Positions 1 to 9,178 of a stretch of DNA of 64,000 nucleotides are shown piece by piece. How positions within the stretch are numbered: the stretch's first letter is position 1; every line of letters begins with the position of its first letter. The position numbers and the translations under genes are program-made. Source of the DNA: Pseudomicrostroma phylloplanum (lineage: Eukaryota; Basidiomycota; Exobasidiomycetes; Microstromatales); assembly GCA_039545275.1 (NCBI GenBank), contig BCHS01000009.1, positions 372,001 to 436,000 of the forward strand, written 5' to 3'. Under the pieces are notes generated by a model that was not told the origin of the DNA, did no database searches, and saw nothing but the letters and a program-made list of their open reading frames with translations.

Positions 1-591
1 GTCGACACTAGCTTGTGGCTGATCAGACCTGTCTCGTTTCATTGGTTGGCAGCATGTAGAGGTAGGTCCGGATGAGGAAGACAGCGGTCGGGTCGTACGG
101 TAGGGTGTAGGCTGTGTAGCTGTTCCATCGTCGGCTGGTGTCGTCTGTTGCGCCTGAGGTGCACAGCTGACGAGAGGGACAAAGTCTTGCACCAGCATCC
201 ACCAGTCACCCAGAAATCCTGCGTTGGCTTCGTCGGCTGTCTGTGAGGCGATGTTGCAGGCGCTCTCTTCCGGCAATTCCTCCCTGAAGCAGTCTGCCGT
301 CTGATGGTAGCCTCGCTCGATGAGATACTGGTGGACGTAGTTATTGATTCTGTGGAGATACATAAATGGTGAAGGATGGCTCAGCAGCTGCAAGGACGCG
401 ATCCATACAGGCACGATGTTCTCTTCGTCACGCTGGTAGTACCAGTCATCCACTCACAGCTTGTCTGCATTATCGAGTGCAGTATGCTCCTCCGGGACCA
501 CTTCAGCTGATGTTGTTTCGGGCCTGGGATCACCGTCATGTAGACCTGCCTCACCGGTGACCTGAAGCAAAGCGGGGCTATCGGCCTTCAT
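1..591 (-). CDS. LisH-domain protein, Flo8/LEUNIG-like (5' part only)
   Basis: Partial gene running off the left edge. Exons read 591..458 and 349..1; the 108-bp intron (457..350) starts GTGAGT and ends CCACAG, and joins in phase 2 to give DNADKLINNYVHQYLIERGY. This is a LisH helix pair, followed by CFREEL and then GFLGDWWMLVQDF, the WW-containing segment that follows LisH in Flo8 and LEUNIG-type co-regulators. The frame stays open to base 1 (161 residues visible) and turns into S/T/P/Q-rich sequence. The ATG at 591 is the first in frame; there is no ATG further upstream in this open frame. LisH proteins of this type dimerise and act in nuclear transcription complexes, in fungi often in filamentation and adhesion. 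The family subtype is inference because only the N-terminus is present. Confidence 0.7.
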
Positions 592-1241
592 AGCAGCGGC
601 GGGATGGGAGGGGATGAGAGTGAATGACGCTACCCAGACGTGCCCTGAGTGCCTTCTGCTTGCTGTTGTCGACTCGATCCAGATGTCAACCAAAGAAGGC
701 TTCGCGTAAAGACGCGCCTACTCAAGAAGATATCCTGAGCTTCGAAAAGCCCAGCGCGTACAGCATGCCTTGGGTGTAGAAGGCAAGGAGGCAGGTGGCG
801 AGGACGAGCAGTGCAGGGTGTGGTAGGATGATTGTGGTGGTGAGCATGGCGATGTTGTTGATGACGAGGGGCAAGCTGAGGAAGGAAGGGGGTTGTTTGC
901 GGTGCAGCAGGGTTTCGCCACCTTGTACCTTTGCTCTCGCCGTCGCAATCGGCTCTTGATTGCCCTACGAGTGCCGTGCCGCGTGTATAGATACAGTGCT
1001 AGACTGCCACTTTCATCAACTCCCGCACTTCGGGTCCAGATTGGCCCGAGGTACACATGCATACATACCCGCAGCATGACGAGCACATCAGCAGTCGTAT
1101 CATTTTCATCTGGGTGCAGGTACGATGAACTCAGCCTCCCCTGCTGCAGCCTTTGTCGAAGCAGTATGGCACAGATGTGACACCGCTTGTGTCTCAGCAC
1201 TGAGCGCGTGGCGCGGTGCCAAGGCAGATAGCGCTTTGCCG
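592..1241. other. Intergenic: LisH gene upstream region / QRI7 3' flank
   Basis: No supported gene. A 225-codon minus-strand frame (718..1395) crosses the last QRI7 exon in a different frame and has no family-like sequence, so I leave it out. The stretch should hold the LisH promoter and the QRI7 3' end. Confidence 0.5.
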
Positions 1242-2760
1242 TCAAGAAGCGAGATCTTCCATGGACCACTTCCCCTTCGGCAAAGCGGCAAAAGCCTCCT
1301 CTCTTGGGGGACAGTGGGATGCATACAGGATAAGACCCAGATGAGCGATCATAGCTGCATTCTACGGGTAGCAAGGTAGCATCAAAGGGTATCAAAGCCG
1401 GGAGAGGCAGGTAAATTTGCTTGCTTTTGTGCTATGTGACTCATGTAACACTCACGTCTACGCAGTATTCAATAGGTGGGAAGAGGAGGTGACGTCCTTC
1501 CTCCTCCTTCCAGATTGACTTGAGCGTCCTCCTTAGCTCAGAATTGGCAGCTACACCACCGCTGACTACCAGGTGCCTGCAGTCGTCCAGTCCAGTAGCG
1601 CTGTCCCACTCTTGAGGTCGAACAACGTCCCTTGTCCCGATCTGACTTGTACTTTTGGCGGCCGGCTTTGCCAGTACCAGACCCAGCTTGTCTTCGACTT
1701 GAGCAAAGGCGGCTGTCTGGAAGGCCTGGGCGTACATCTGCCTCGTAGCTGTGGATAGCTCTTCCACTCTCTCGCAGCCTGCAGCAGCTACAGCCTCATC
1801 CAGCCGGCGCTTGAACCCGCTCTTGATGCCAGAGTAGGAGAACTCCGGCTTCCCCTTGAGCGGCAGCGTGAATTTGGGGATCGCGTCCCTTAGAGAAGGG
1901 GGTGAAGGAGCCTGAGCTGCGAAAGCTTCCAGAGAGGCTCCAGGAGACTGACGTAGCCAGTCAGTGGGAATGGCGAGATGCTTGGCTGCTTTGTCAAAGG
2001 CGTCTCCTATCGAATCGTCTGATGTAGAGGCTAGGATCTTGTACTGCCCTACCCCGCTAGCTAGCACCAGCATGGTGTGACCGCCGGACAAGAGGAGCGT
2101 TAGGAACGGGAAGGCGAGAGGTTGCGTTGTGTCCTCAGTCTCCGTCAGAAAGGGAGTCAGAGCATGCGCCTCCATATGATGAATCGGGATCAAGGGCTTC
2201 TTCTGCGAATAGAGAGATCTAATTCAGAAACGATCCGGCAGCTTGCCCATCCTTCCAGCCTAGCTCACCCATGCAGCTGCCAACGTCTTTGCAGTAGTCA
2301 GCCCTACGCTTAGACATCCCGGCATGCCCGGCCCCTGAGTCACAGCGATTGCATCTATCTCCCGCCCATCTGCGCTGATGCCGCCCTCGGCCAGACACTG
2401 CTCGATTGCGAGAGGCATAGCTGCCATGTGGTAATGCTGGGCGAAGAGGGGGTGGATACCCTGAGTCTGCGAATGATCCTGGCGCAACACCTTCGAGACC
2501 AATACTCTGGCGCGCCCTCTTCCGGAAGCGCTCGAGCTACATTGTCCATCTGTGAGATCTTCGAGGGTACGTCGAGAGGTGGAAGCGATAGAGGAAGCAG
2601 TATAGCTCGGCGGCGCAGACAGAAGGGCCACACACGAGTCGTCACAGCTACTCTCGATGCCGAGTATGAGCCGGTCACCTTCTGCAGTCAGCCTTGTAGC
2701 GCTTGACGTGGAGAATGCCCTTTGAAAGGCCCGTAGACCTCTCAGAGACGATCTCAGCAT
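1242..2760 (-). CDS. QRI7: Mitochondrial tRNA N6-threonylcarbamoyladenosine transferase (Qri7/OSGEPL1)
   Basis: Catalyses transfer of threonylcarbamoyl to A37 of ANN-decoding mitochondrial tRNAs (Kae1/TsaD/Qri7 family). Three exons: 2760..2269, 2202..1456, 1361..1242, with introns of 66 and 94 bp; 452 residues, normal for the family. The start is the ATG at 2760, giving an Arg/Ser-rich presequence (MLRSSLRGLRAFQRAFSTSS). An upstream in-frame ATG at 2940 would put non-conserved sequence before it. Visible motifs: GIESSCDDS at the start of the fold, the metal-binding HHMEAH (HxxxH), LLSGGHT, FSYSGIKSG, VVSGGVAANSELR, and NAAMIAHLG in the short last exon. The end PKGKWSMEDL fits the family C-terminus. 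The intron joins restore W|KKPLIPIHHMEAH and YCVD|NAAMIA, which supports them. It lies tandem upstream of the secreted-protein pair with no evident functional link. Confidence 0.96.
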
Positions 2761-3085
2761 CTTATCAGGGCGAGAGCAGAGCAGAGGAGAGCGGAGCGGT
2801 GCGTGGACTGGGTGGGTGTTAGTCAGGAAGAAGCGAGGAGGTGAAGCTGTAGTATCGGAAATATCACAACTCCGCAAGCTGAGTCGCCGCTCGATGACCG
2901 AGGCAGCCTTCCGAGCTGCACGCCACAAAAGCTCAATCAATGGAAGACATGGGTAGCATTAACGAAGCAAAAACGAAAGCGAGGGTGACGGACGGCAAGA
3001 GGTATTTCGGTGACATGGTTGACGCTAGCTACGAGGTGTGGCCATGCAGGCCAGGGGTCACCATGCATGCGACAAGGCTACAGAT
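2761..3085. other. Intergenic: QRI7 promoter / 3' flank of secreted protein A
   Basis: Short spacer between two minus-strand genes. I see no TATA box or repeat I would call. Confidence 0.4.
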
Positions 3086-3795
3086 CTACTCGTCGCTGTC
3101 ACCGCCGTCAACGTCGTTGCCGTCAGCATCAACGGTGGTGAGGTCAACTCCGAAGTGAGGAACGAACTTGTTGCGGCACCAGCCCCTGACGCCGGCAATC
3201 GTGTCGCATGTACCGCCGGCCTGGTAGGAAGGACCAGTCTTGACGGAGACGAAGGCGACGTCCGAGAAGCTGTAGCCGACGGGGCCAGTCTGGGACAGGG
3301 GTCGGCCGTCGTGGTTGTACTGGGTGACGTAGACACTGTCAAGGTGAGGTTGGAGAAGTGAGTCAGTATAGATCATGCAGATGGCGAGACAACAATTGCG
3401 AGGAACTCACGCAGCAACGCTGTGCTTGTAGTCGACGATCTTGCAGTTGGCCGAGATGTCACTGGAGCCAGCGGCGAATGGCTGGGCCTTCTCGTTCCAC
3501 GAACCGCACTGCCATACATTGAGAGCAGCGTGACGAGGAGAGCAAAGTCAATTCCTGAAGTCCCATTACAACGCAGACTACCGATGCTACTCACGAAGGA
3601 GTCGGGGTCAATACCGGCGTACTTTCCTAGTCCACCGAAGTAGATGTACTCGGCGAGCTTGGGCTCGGTGTTGTCTGGGAAGTACTCCTTAGCGTTGAGG
3701 GGTCGGTTGTTGGCCCTCTCGTTGATGCTGGCAGCACCGACAGTGGCGGCAGCAGCGCTGAAGGCGAGGGCAAGGGTACCGATGTTGACAAGCAT
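3086..3795 (-). CDS. Small secreted protein A (tandem paralog)
   Basis: Family not recognised. Exons 3795..3595, 3508..3411, 3335..3086 (introns of 86 and 75 bp, phases 0 and 2) give 182 residues. The N-terminus MLVNIGTLALAFSAAAATVG is a clear signal peptide, and no other membrane segment is seen, so secretion is predicted. Mature-protein landmarks, in order: EYFPDN, AEYIYFGGLG, CGSW, NCKIVDY, VAAVYV, TGPVGYSF, GGTC, GWCR, GVDL, then an acidic Asp/Gly tail. It has four cysteines, enough for two disulphides. The next gene upstream (4924..5588) has the same order of motifs and the same two intron positions and phases. Possible roles are effector, antimicrobial or wall-associated protein; nothing in the sequence decides. 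Start chosen because it yields the signal peptide; a longer frame to 3954 runs through the TATA region. Confidence 0.85.
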
Positions 3796-3911
3796 TCTGG
3801 CAGTGCGGAGGGTGTGGGGTTTGAGGTGGGTGTGGGTGGAGTGGAGTGGAGTGAAGTGTGAGGTGTAGTGGATGAGGGACCTTTCTGCTACGAGTGGGAG
3901 AGAGGCTGACC

Positions 3912-3919
3912 TTATATAG
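3912..3919 (-). promoter_or_regulatory. TATA box of secreted protein A
   Basis: Minus-strand TATATAAG about 120 bp upstream of the ATG at 3795. Gene B has a TATA run at nearly the same distance. Confidence 0.6.
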
Positions 3920-4923
3920 ACGTCGGTGGTGTGATCATTCAGAACACTGAGCACTGCTCGATACCAGGGGCTGACGGGCTACCCCCCTGGTACCGCTTGT
4001 ACAGTAGACGGACTACCCAGCCGCGGGCATAGGGGTTCCGACAACATTGCCCCTGCGTAGACTCCTTGGCCTCCTGGTGCCTGAGCAGGTCATCACACCG
4101 CTCGCGCTGCTACCCCTCGCACGTCCTTGTATTCAGGAGAAGCCGCCGGCACTTGTGTGCGAAGAATTGTCCGGGCCGTTATTGGCTGGTCCAGGGCGGG
4201 GCGCCTTGGCGCGCCGCGGTGCAAGGATACAAGTTGCAATCGACGGAGATGCGTCGCCGCTGTGCCCGGACCGCTCAGAACATAGAAGATTCCCGGTTTA
4301 TTCTCCGGCTCTCTCAAAGACCTCCGGAGAAGGGTGGTCTTGATGGCCATGTATCAAGTGGAATTCGTAGACAGGGCGGGGACAAATCGTGGCGACATAT
4401 TGATGAGAACGAGGATAGGGGCCGCACGGACGAGAACTCCACAGCACAGACTAGGGGCGCACAGATGGTGGCTAGCACGGCAGGCACCGATGTCCGTTGA
4501 CGCTGAGCGTGCCATCCCCTGAGCACTCCTCATGATCCTCGGAGCTACGCCGTCAGGGCAGTCTTGGCTCTGATTTGATACCGTCTGAAAGACGCCTCTG
4601 GCAAAGAGGTGTACCAAATGCCGTCCCACGGCAGTAGTCGGAGAGTTATGATCCGGTATGGGGTCGTGGCAACACTCGCCGGCCAGGGATAGCAGAGCGA
4701 TGCAGGTCGGCCGTCAGCTCCTCTTAGGCCCGACTCTCGAGCGGTCGTACCGGCATTGAGCATGAGCCGGGTATCAGACAACACAAGAAAGCTTAGCATC
4801 GAGGCACATAGGAAAGCAAGGTGGTATGGGTATTATAGGTAGTCAGGGGAAAGAGGAGCGATCGACAACAGCAACATAAGGGCGCACATCGCATTTACGG
4901 AGGCCCTCGAGCATGATAGCCAT
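3920..4923. other. Intergenic between the two secreted-protein genes
   Basis: About 1 kb holding the distal promoter of gene A and the 3' flank of gene B. It contains the 16-bp element at 4030..4045, listed separately. Several overlapping frames of 70-144 codons on both strands show no domain, signal peptide or codon pattern and are not called. Confidence 0.5.
4030..4045 (-). promoter_or_regulatory. Shared upstream element, copy 1
   Basis: Plus-strand taggggttccgacaac, about 235 bp upstream of the gene A start. It matches 14 of 16 bases with tagggataccgacaac upstream of gene B. Flanks are also similar: GCCGCG before and TGCCCCT after both copies. It may be a regulatory site or a relic of duplication. 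Confidence 0.45.
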
Positions 4924-5588
4924 CTATTCGCTGACGGAGAGGTCGACTCCCTTGCGGGAGACGTTGTTGTCACGGCACCAGCCCTTGACGACCTTCTCGC
5001 AGGTGCCGTTGCCGTGGCCGATGTATCGGTCCTTCTTGGGGGTGACCCAAGTGGTGCCCTGGATGCTGTATCCAACGGGACCAGTGCGGTCAAAGGTGTG
5101 GCCTCGGTTCTGAGCCTCGGTGGACCAGACGCTGTTGACATAGTCCGAAAAGGGAAGGAGTCAGGACAGACACTCAATCGGTGTAGTGGCCCAAAACCTA
5201 CTCACGCAGCAACCTGTCGGTCGTAGTCAACAACCTGGCACCCCTGAGAGACGAGGTTTACACCACCGCTCTGCTGAAGTGCCTGAGAGGCCTGAGTCCA
5301 CTCGTCGCACTACGCAACAGTGCAATTCGAGTCGCAAAGGTCACATCAGCAATACGTTCCAGTCTATGCTCTCAGCGACGACGCTGCACTCACGAACTCG
5401 TCGTCTTCACGGGAGACACCGTCGATACCGTGTCCGTAGTAGATGTACTCGGCCTTCTTGACAGTCACGTCGCCAGTGAAGTACTCGGTAGGGTCAACGG
5501 GCTTACGGTTGATCTTGACAGGGGTAGCGCTGACGGCAATGGCACCGACGGCGATGGCGCAGAAGAGCGAGGCAGAGTTGAAGAGCAT
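4924..5588 (-). CDS. Small secreted protein B (tandem paralog)
   Basis: Paralog of the preceding minus-strand gene; function not recognised. Exons 5588..5394, 5309..5206, 5131..4924 (introns of 84 and 74 bp, phases 0 and 2, exactly as in the paralog) give 168 residues. Signal peptide MLFNSASLFCAIAVGAIAVS, then EYFTGD, AEYIYYGHG, CDEW, GCQVVDY, VAAVW, TGPVGYSI, NGTC, GWCR, GVDL, ending LSVSE without the acidic tail of gene A. All four mature cysteines align between the two proteins, with one extra Cys inside the signal peptide. The pair clearly arose by duplication and has since diverged well beyond recent-copy identity. Extracellular location is predicted; activity is unknown. Confidence 0.85.
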
Positions 5589-5692
5589 GGTGAGAGTTGT
5601 TTAGGTGGGTGATGGGTAGTGTAAAGTGGACTGAAGTGGAGTGAAGAGGATGGTGTTGATGATTCTGCTGCAAAGACGGTGGAAGGTGCCTG

Positions 5693-5700
5693 TATATATA
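5693..5700 (-). promoter_or_regulatory. TATA box of secreted protein B
   Basis: TATATATA about 108 bp upstream of the ATG at 5588, at a position matching that in gene A. Confidence 0.6.
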
Positions 5701-6160
5701 CGTGATCCTTTCAAGAGCGCAGGTCAGTAATCCGAGTGAACACGTTCAGCCGAGCATCAATCTCGCCCCTGTCACGATTCTCCGGGATAATCGATCTTGT
5801 CCCTGAGCGCGGGGACAAAGTATAAAGGGGCCGGGCCGGCGGGCCGCGCTCCTAGGGATACCGACAACGCTTCCATCTGCCCCTCTCATCCTGACCGTCT
5901 GCACGCCGAGGCAACAGCAAATCAGGGGCCGTGCAATCAGGAGAGGCTGCGTCAGGGGGACATATGGCGTCGTGCCAAGCATCACGCTCTGGCCTCCCAG
6001 GTCTCGCGTGAAATGTTTGTGCGAAGATCGTTTTCGATTGACAAAGGTCCGAGGGAGACCAGGGTAGTCCGGCCTAACCTCCACCAATGCTCTGTCCCCC
6101 ACCCTCTACCAATACACGCGGCCGCTGCCGTGATGCTCACTCTGCACGCCAGGTCCGACC
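5701..6160. other. Intergenic: upstream region of secreted protein B / ATP4 3' flank
   Basis: Holds the second copy of the shared element and a GC-rich block around 5828..5850. Frames of 118-127 codons on each strand overlap one another and look non-coding. Confidence 0.45.
5853..5868 (-). promoter_or_regulatory. Shared upstream element, copy 2
   Basis: Plus-strand tagggataccgacaac, about 270 bp upstream of the gene B start; 14/16 match to the copy at 4030..4045. Confidence 0.45.
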
Positions 6161-7214
6161 TTAGATGGCCTTGCTCTTGACGAGTTGCTCAATCTCAGCA
6201 ACGGCGTCGTCCAGGATCTGCTTCTGCGTCTTCTCGTCCCTCAACGAAGCCGTCACCTTCTCGATGACAGATCGAGCCAGTTGACGCTGCTCCTCCTCTC
6301 GCTGCTGACCCTCGTATCGCACCCACGAGTCAAGAACGGCCTTGACCTCGGAGGCAAGCTCGGTTCGCTGACGGAGCTCGAAAGCAGCGGCCTCGTTCTC
6401 GGCGGTCTCCTACAATGAGCATTGCGGGAGGGGAAAGAATAGTCAGAGACACGCAGGTCAGCCACAGCATCCAGATGTCTGACGCGCTAGGAATGTCTTG
6501 GAGTACGCACCTTGGCGGCATCGAACAGAGCCTTTGTGTGCGAGACTACGTCCTTCTGTTGCTCGACAGAGTCGATGCGGGTCTGGACGGCCTTGGTGTG
6601 CTGCTCACGGGCAGAGTTGAGAATGTCCTTGACTTTCTGTGATGGGCGAAAGAGGTGCAGTAGAGCGACAGGGCGCGATTAGCATCGATGCAGGTGCTCA
6701 TACGTCTCTGTATAGCTCCTTTCCCTTCATTTGATGTCCGTACCCCTCCCCTCCACACGATTCATCCACTCAATCTGATCCGACTCATCCAGCTTTCCAT
6801 GCTCCTCCTCCTCCTGCACTCCTTCGTGCAGATGCCTGCTCAGAAGATACCCACCTCAATCTGTCCATCAGCCCACTGTCCGTAAGGCTTGGCGATCATC
6901 CTTCCGACCAGAACAGTGAAGACGAGGAAACCAGCCAAGATAACAGACTCCTCGTTGGCGACGTAGAGCTCCTTGGAGATTGCAACAGCAGACAGACCGG
7001 TACCGAGAGTGATCCAGGTGGTCTTGGCAACGAGAGAGTTGCCGGGCAGCGAGTCGATGAAGGAGGAAGCCTTTGCCTCTGGGGTAGGCTTGTCCGAGTA
7101 CAATCGCATGGCCATGGGGGCTGCGGGCGCGATTCGAGCGGCCATGGGGCGAGCCAAAGCCGGGCGCAGTGCGGCAGCGGGCAGCCTTTGAGCGGCGAGG
7201 CGGAAGGAGCTCAT
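6161..7214 (-). CDS. ATP4: Mitochondrial F1Fo ATP synthase subunit b (subunit 4)
   Basis: Peripheral-stalk subunit that anchors F1 to the Fo membrane sector in the inner mitochondrial membrane. Exons 7214..6855, 6636..6511, 6409..6161, with introns of 218 and 101 bp and all joins in phase 0; 244 residues, as usual for fungal Atp4. The N-terminus is a mitochondrial presequence rich in Arg/Ala (MSSFRLAAQRLPAAALRPAL, cleaved near RLYSDK). Then come the conserved SKELYVANEES and two hydrophobic stretches (about residues 70-105), followed by a long charged helix (KVKDILNSAREQHTKAVQTR onward) typical of the stator stalk. The 218-bp first intron is the longest in the window. The start at 7214 gives the presequence; a longer upstream frame adds a His-rich run of no family resemblance. 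It is divergent from TAP42, sharing a 244-bp promoter. Confidence 0.95.
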
Positions 7215-7458
7215 GATGACGGGAGAAGGGTATGAGTGGTGGTGATGATGGTGGAAAAGAAGAAGCGGGCGATGGCAGCCGCCGAGACTGGGGAGGGCGT
7301 GGATCGAGGGCATCCGATGCCAGCCGAGGACCGCGCACAGATTCCGCCCTTCCGTTCCGACCAGATGGCACGATAATTTGGGCTTGGTCCGTTCAGAAGG
7401 TGCATGACGATGCTTCCTTGCACTACCACGCTACACTCCTTCCTCAGCATCGTCCACC

Positions 7459-9066
7459 ATGGCTACTCACAGCCAGCAGCAGCCGAGCTCGCTGACGTCC
7501 CTGCTGACTTCGATATTCGCCCAGGCGTCATCGCCAGCATCGCCACCACCTCCTCAACCCTCTACCTCCGCTGCCGCGTCTTCCCAGGAAGATCCTGCCC
7601 TGCGTCTGCTGAGTCTCATTGAGCGATGCAACACTCTCGCCAACTCGCTCTCTTTGTTCTCGGACAATGACACGTTAGAAGACTTGCCAACTAGCACTTT
7701 GCGGGCCCTGTTCGTTCACAGCGTCTGGGCAGAGGTTGAGGGCAATGTGAGGACGATGGGAGATCCGCAAGCCAGAAAGTCGCGGTTACAGGCCGGCCGG
7801 GTGGGTACAGCGAGAGTGTAGTGGTCCACGTTAGGCAGCTAGGCTCACCCCTTCTGCGACCATATTTTTCATGCCTAGACACACTACATCACCTTCATTC
7901 GGACCCTGTTCGATCTCAACATCTTACCCAAGACTGGCTCCTCCTCTTCTAACACGTCACCGTTCCACCTCCTCGCCTCCCTCCTTCGACCTCTGTCCGC
8001 CCCTCGGACCTCATCAAGCTCAGTTAGCGCGACGCTGCCCACAAACCCTCACCAAAGACGTGAGCTAAAAGTCGCCCTGTTCAAGTTGGAGCGAGCTTTC
8101 AAATCTGCCCTCGATGAGTACCGCCACGCAGCAAGAGCTAAGGCAGGAGTAAATCAGGGCGGCGGGCTGAGCGTCCCCGGTACGGGTACGTCTACAGGAA
8201 GCTCGTCTTCGGCAGTCTTGGATGAGCCCGAAGAGGCTCAGTGGGATCTTCTCGTCCTACCTCGCCGGAGAGGCAGAGATGAAGGCGAGGAAGACGAAGA
8301 TGAAGAGGAAGAAGAGTCTGGTACCAGCGCTTTCGTGTCTGGTACAGGGCGGAGCGAGAGAGGTACAGCAGGGCAACAGAATGGGGGAGGCCAGAGCAGC
8401 ACTACAGTCTCGCCTCCAACCAACCTGAGAGCATACTTACTCATGCTACTGCAGCTTCACGCCCTGCTCGCCTACAACAATCTGGCTGCAATGGACGATG
8501 AGATCAAGCTGTTGTCCAACATCCCAGCCAGCGCGGCCAGAGACGCCAGAGAGAGCCAAGCTCGAGAAGAAGCCGAGCTAGAAAGGAGGAGAGGCGGCGG
8601 CGGTAGTGATGACTTCAGGCTAGAGAGGCGCTTTGACGCATCTACACCTGGTCCGCTCATGGACGACAAAGGCAAACCTCTTCGGCCTTTCACCATCACT
8701 GCCTCGAATGGAAAGCCACAGACTCTTGGCGCAAACGGTCAGATGGTCGGAGGAGCACCAGTCCACGATCTCGACGAGCGACAGAGGATCAGAGAGGGCG
8801 TCTTCAGGCCTGGCCATCGCCTCCCGACCATGAGTATCGACGAGTACCTCGAGGAGGAGGAGAGGAGGGGAAACATCATTCAGGGCGGAGGAGCTGCCGG
8901 CGCTGCTCAGCCCACTCCGCGAGAGTCAAGGGCACTGCGAGCAGAGAATGACGGGACGCTCGAGGCGCAAGAGGCCGAGGAGGAGGCGCGACGTGAGGCT
9001 CTTGAGTGGGACGAGTTCAAGGAGAGCAACAAGCGAGGCGCGGGCAACACGATGAATCGAGGTTGA
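7459..9066 (+). CDS. TAP42: TAP42/IGBP1-family PP2A-associated protein
   Basis: Tap42 (alpha4) binds the catalytic subunits of PP2A-type phosphatases and links them to TOR signalling. Exons 7459..7800 and 7879..9066 (intron 78 bp, phase 0) give 509 residues. The ATG is in strong context (ccaccATGG). The helical N-terminal domain shows LRLLSLIERCNTL, the STLRALFVHSVWAE segment and, after the join, HYITFIRTLFDLNILPK and RRELKVALFKLERAFKSALD. An acidic run (EEDEDEEEEE) sits mid-protein. The conserved C-terminus has RPFTIT, then TMSIDEYLEEEERRGNI and finally WDEFKESNKRGAGNTMNRG, a signature ending of the family. It is longer than yeast Tap42 because of Ser/Gly-rich insertions. The 3' end is convergent with the monooxygenase gene, with only 112 bp between stops. 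Confidence 0.95.
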
Positions 9067-9178
9067 TTCGTGCTCAAAAGATTACATTGCAAGTCTATAG
9101 TTGGAGAATTCGAGGAGCGAGCGTCTCTATCACAGCCTCTGTATTAGTACAAATGCACACTCGTCCTACTCTGTGTGT

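Noticed and set aside
718..1395. 225-codon minus-strand open frame near QRI7
   Set aside because: It overlaps the last QRI7 exon in another frame. The QRI7 exon continues the conserved protein, so this frame is a shadow.
4066..4500. 144-codon plus-strand frame between the secreted-protein genes
   Set aside because: Overlaps several other frames on both strands and has no recognisable feature. High GC makes such frames common.
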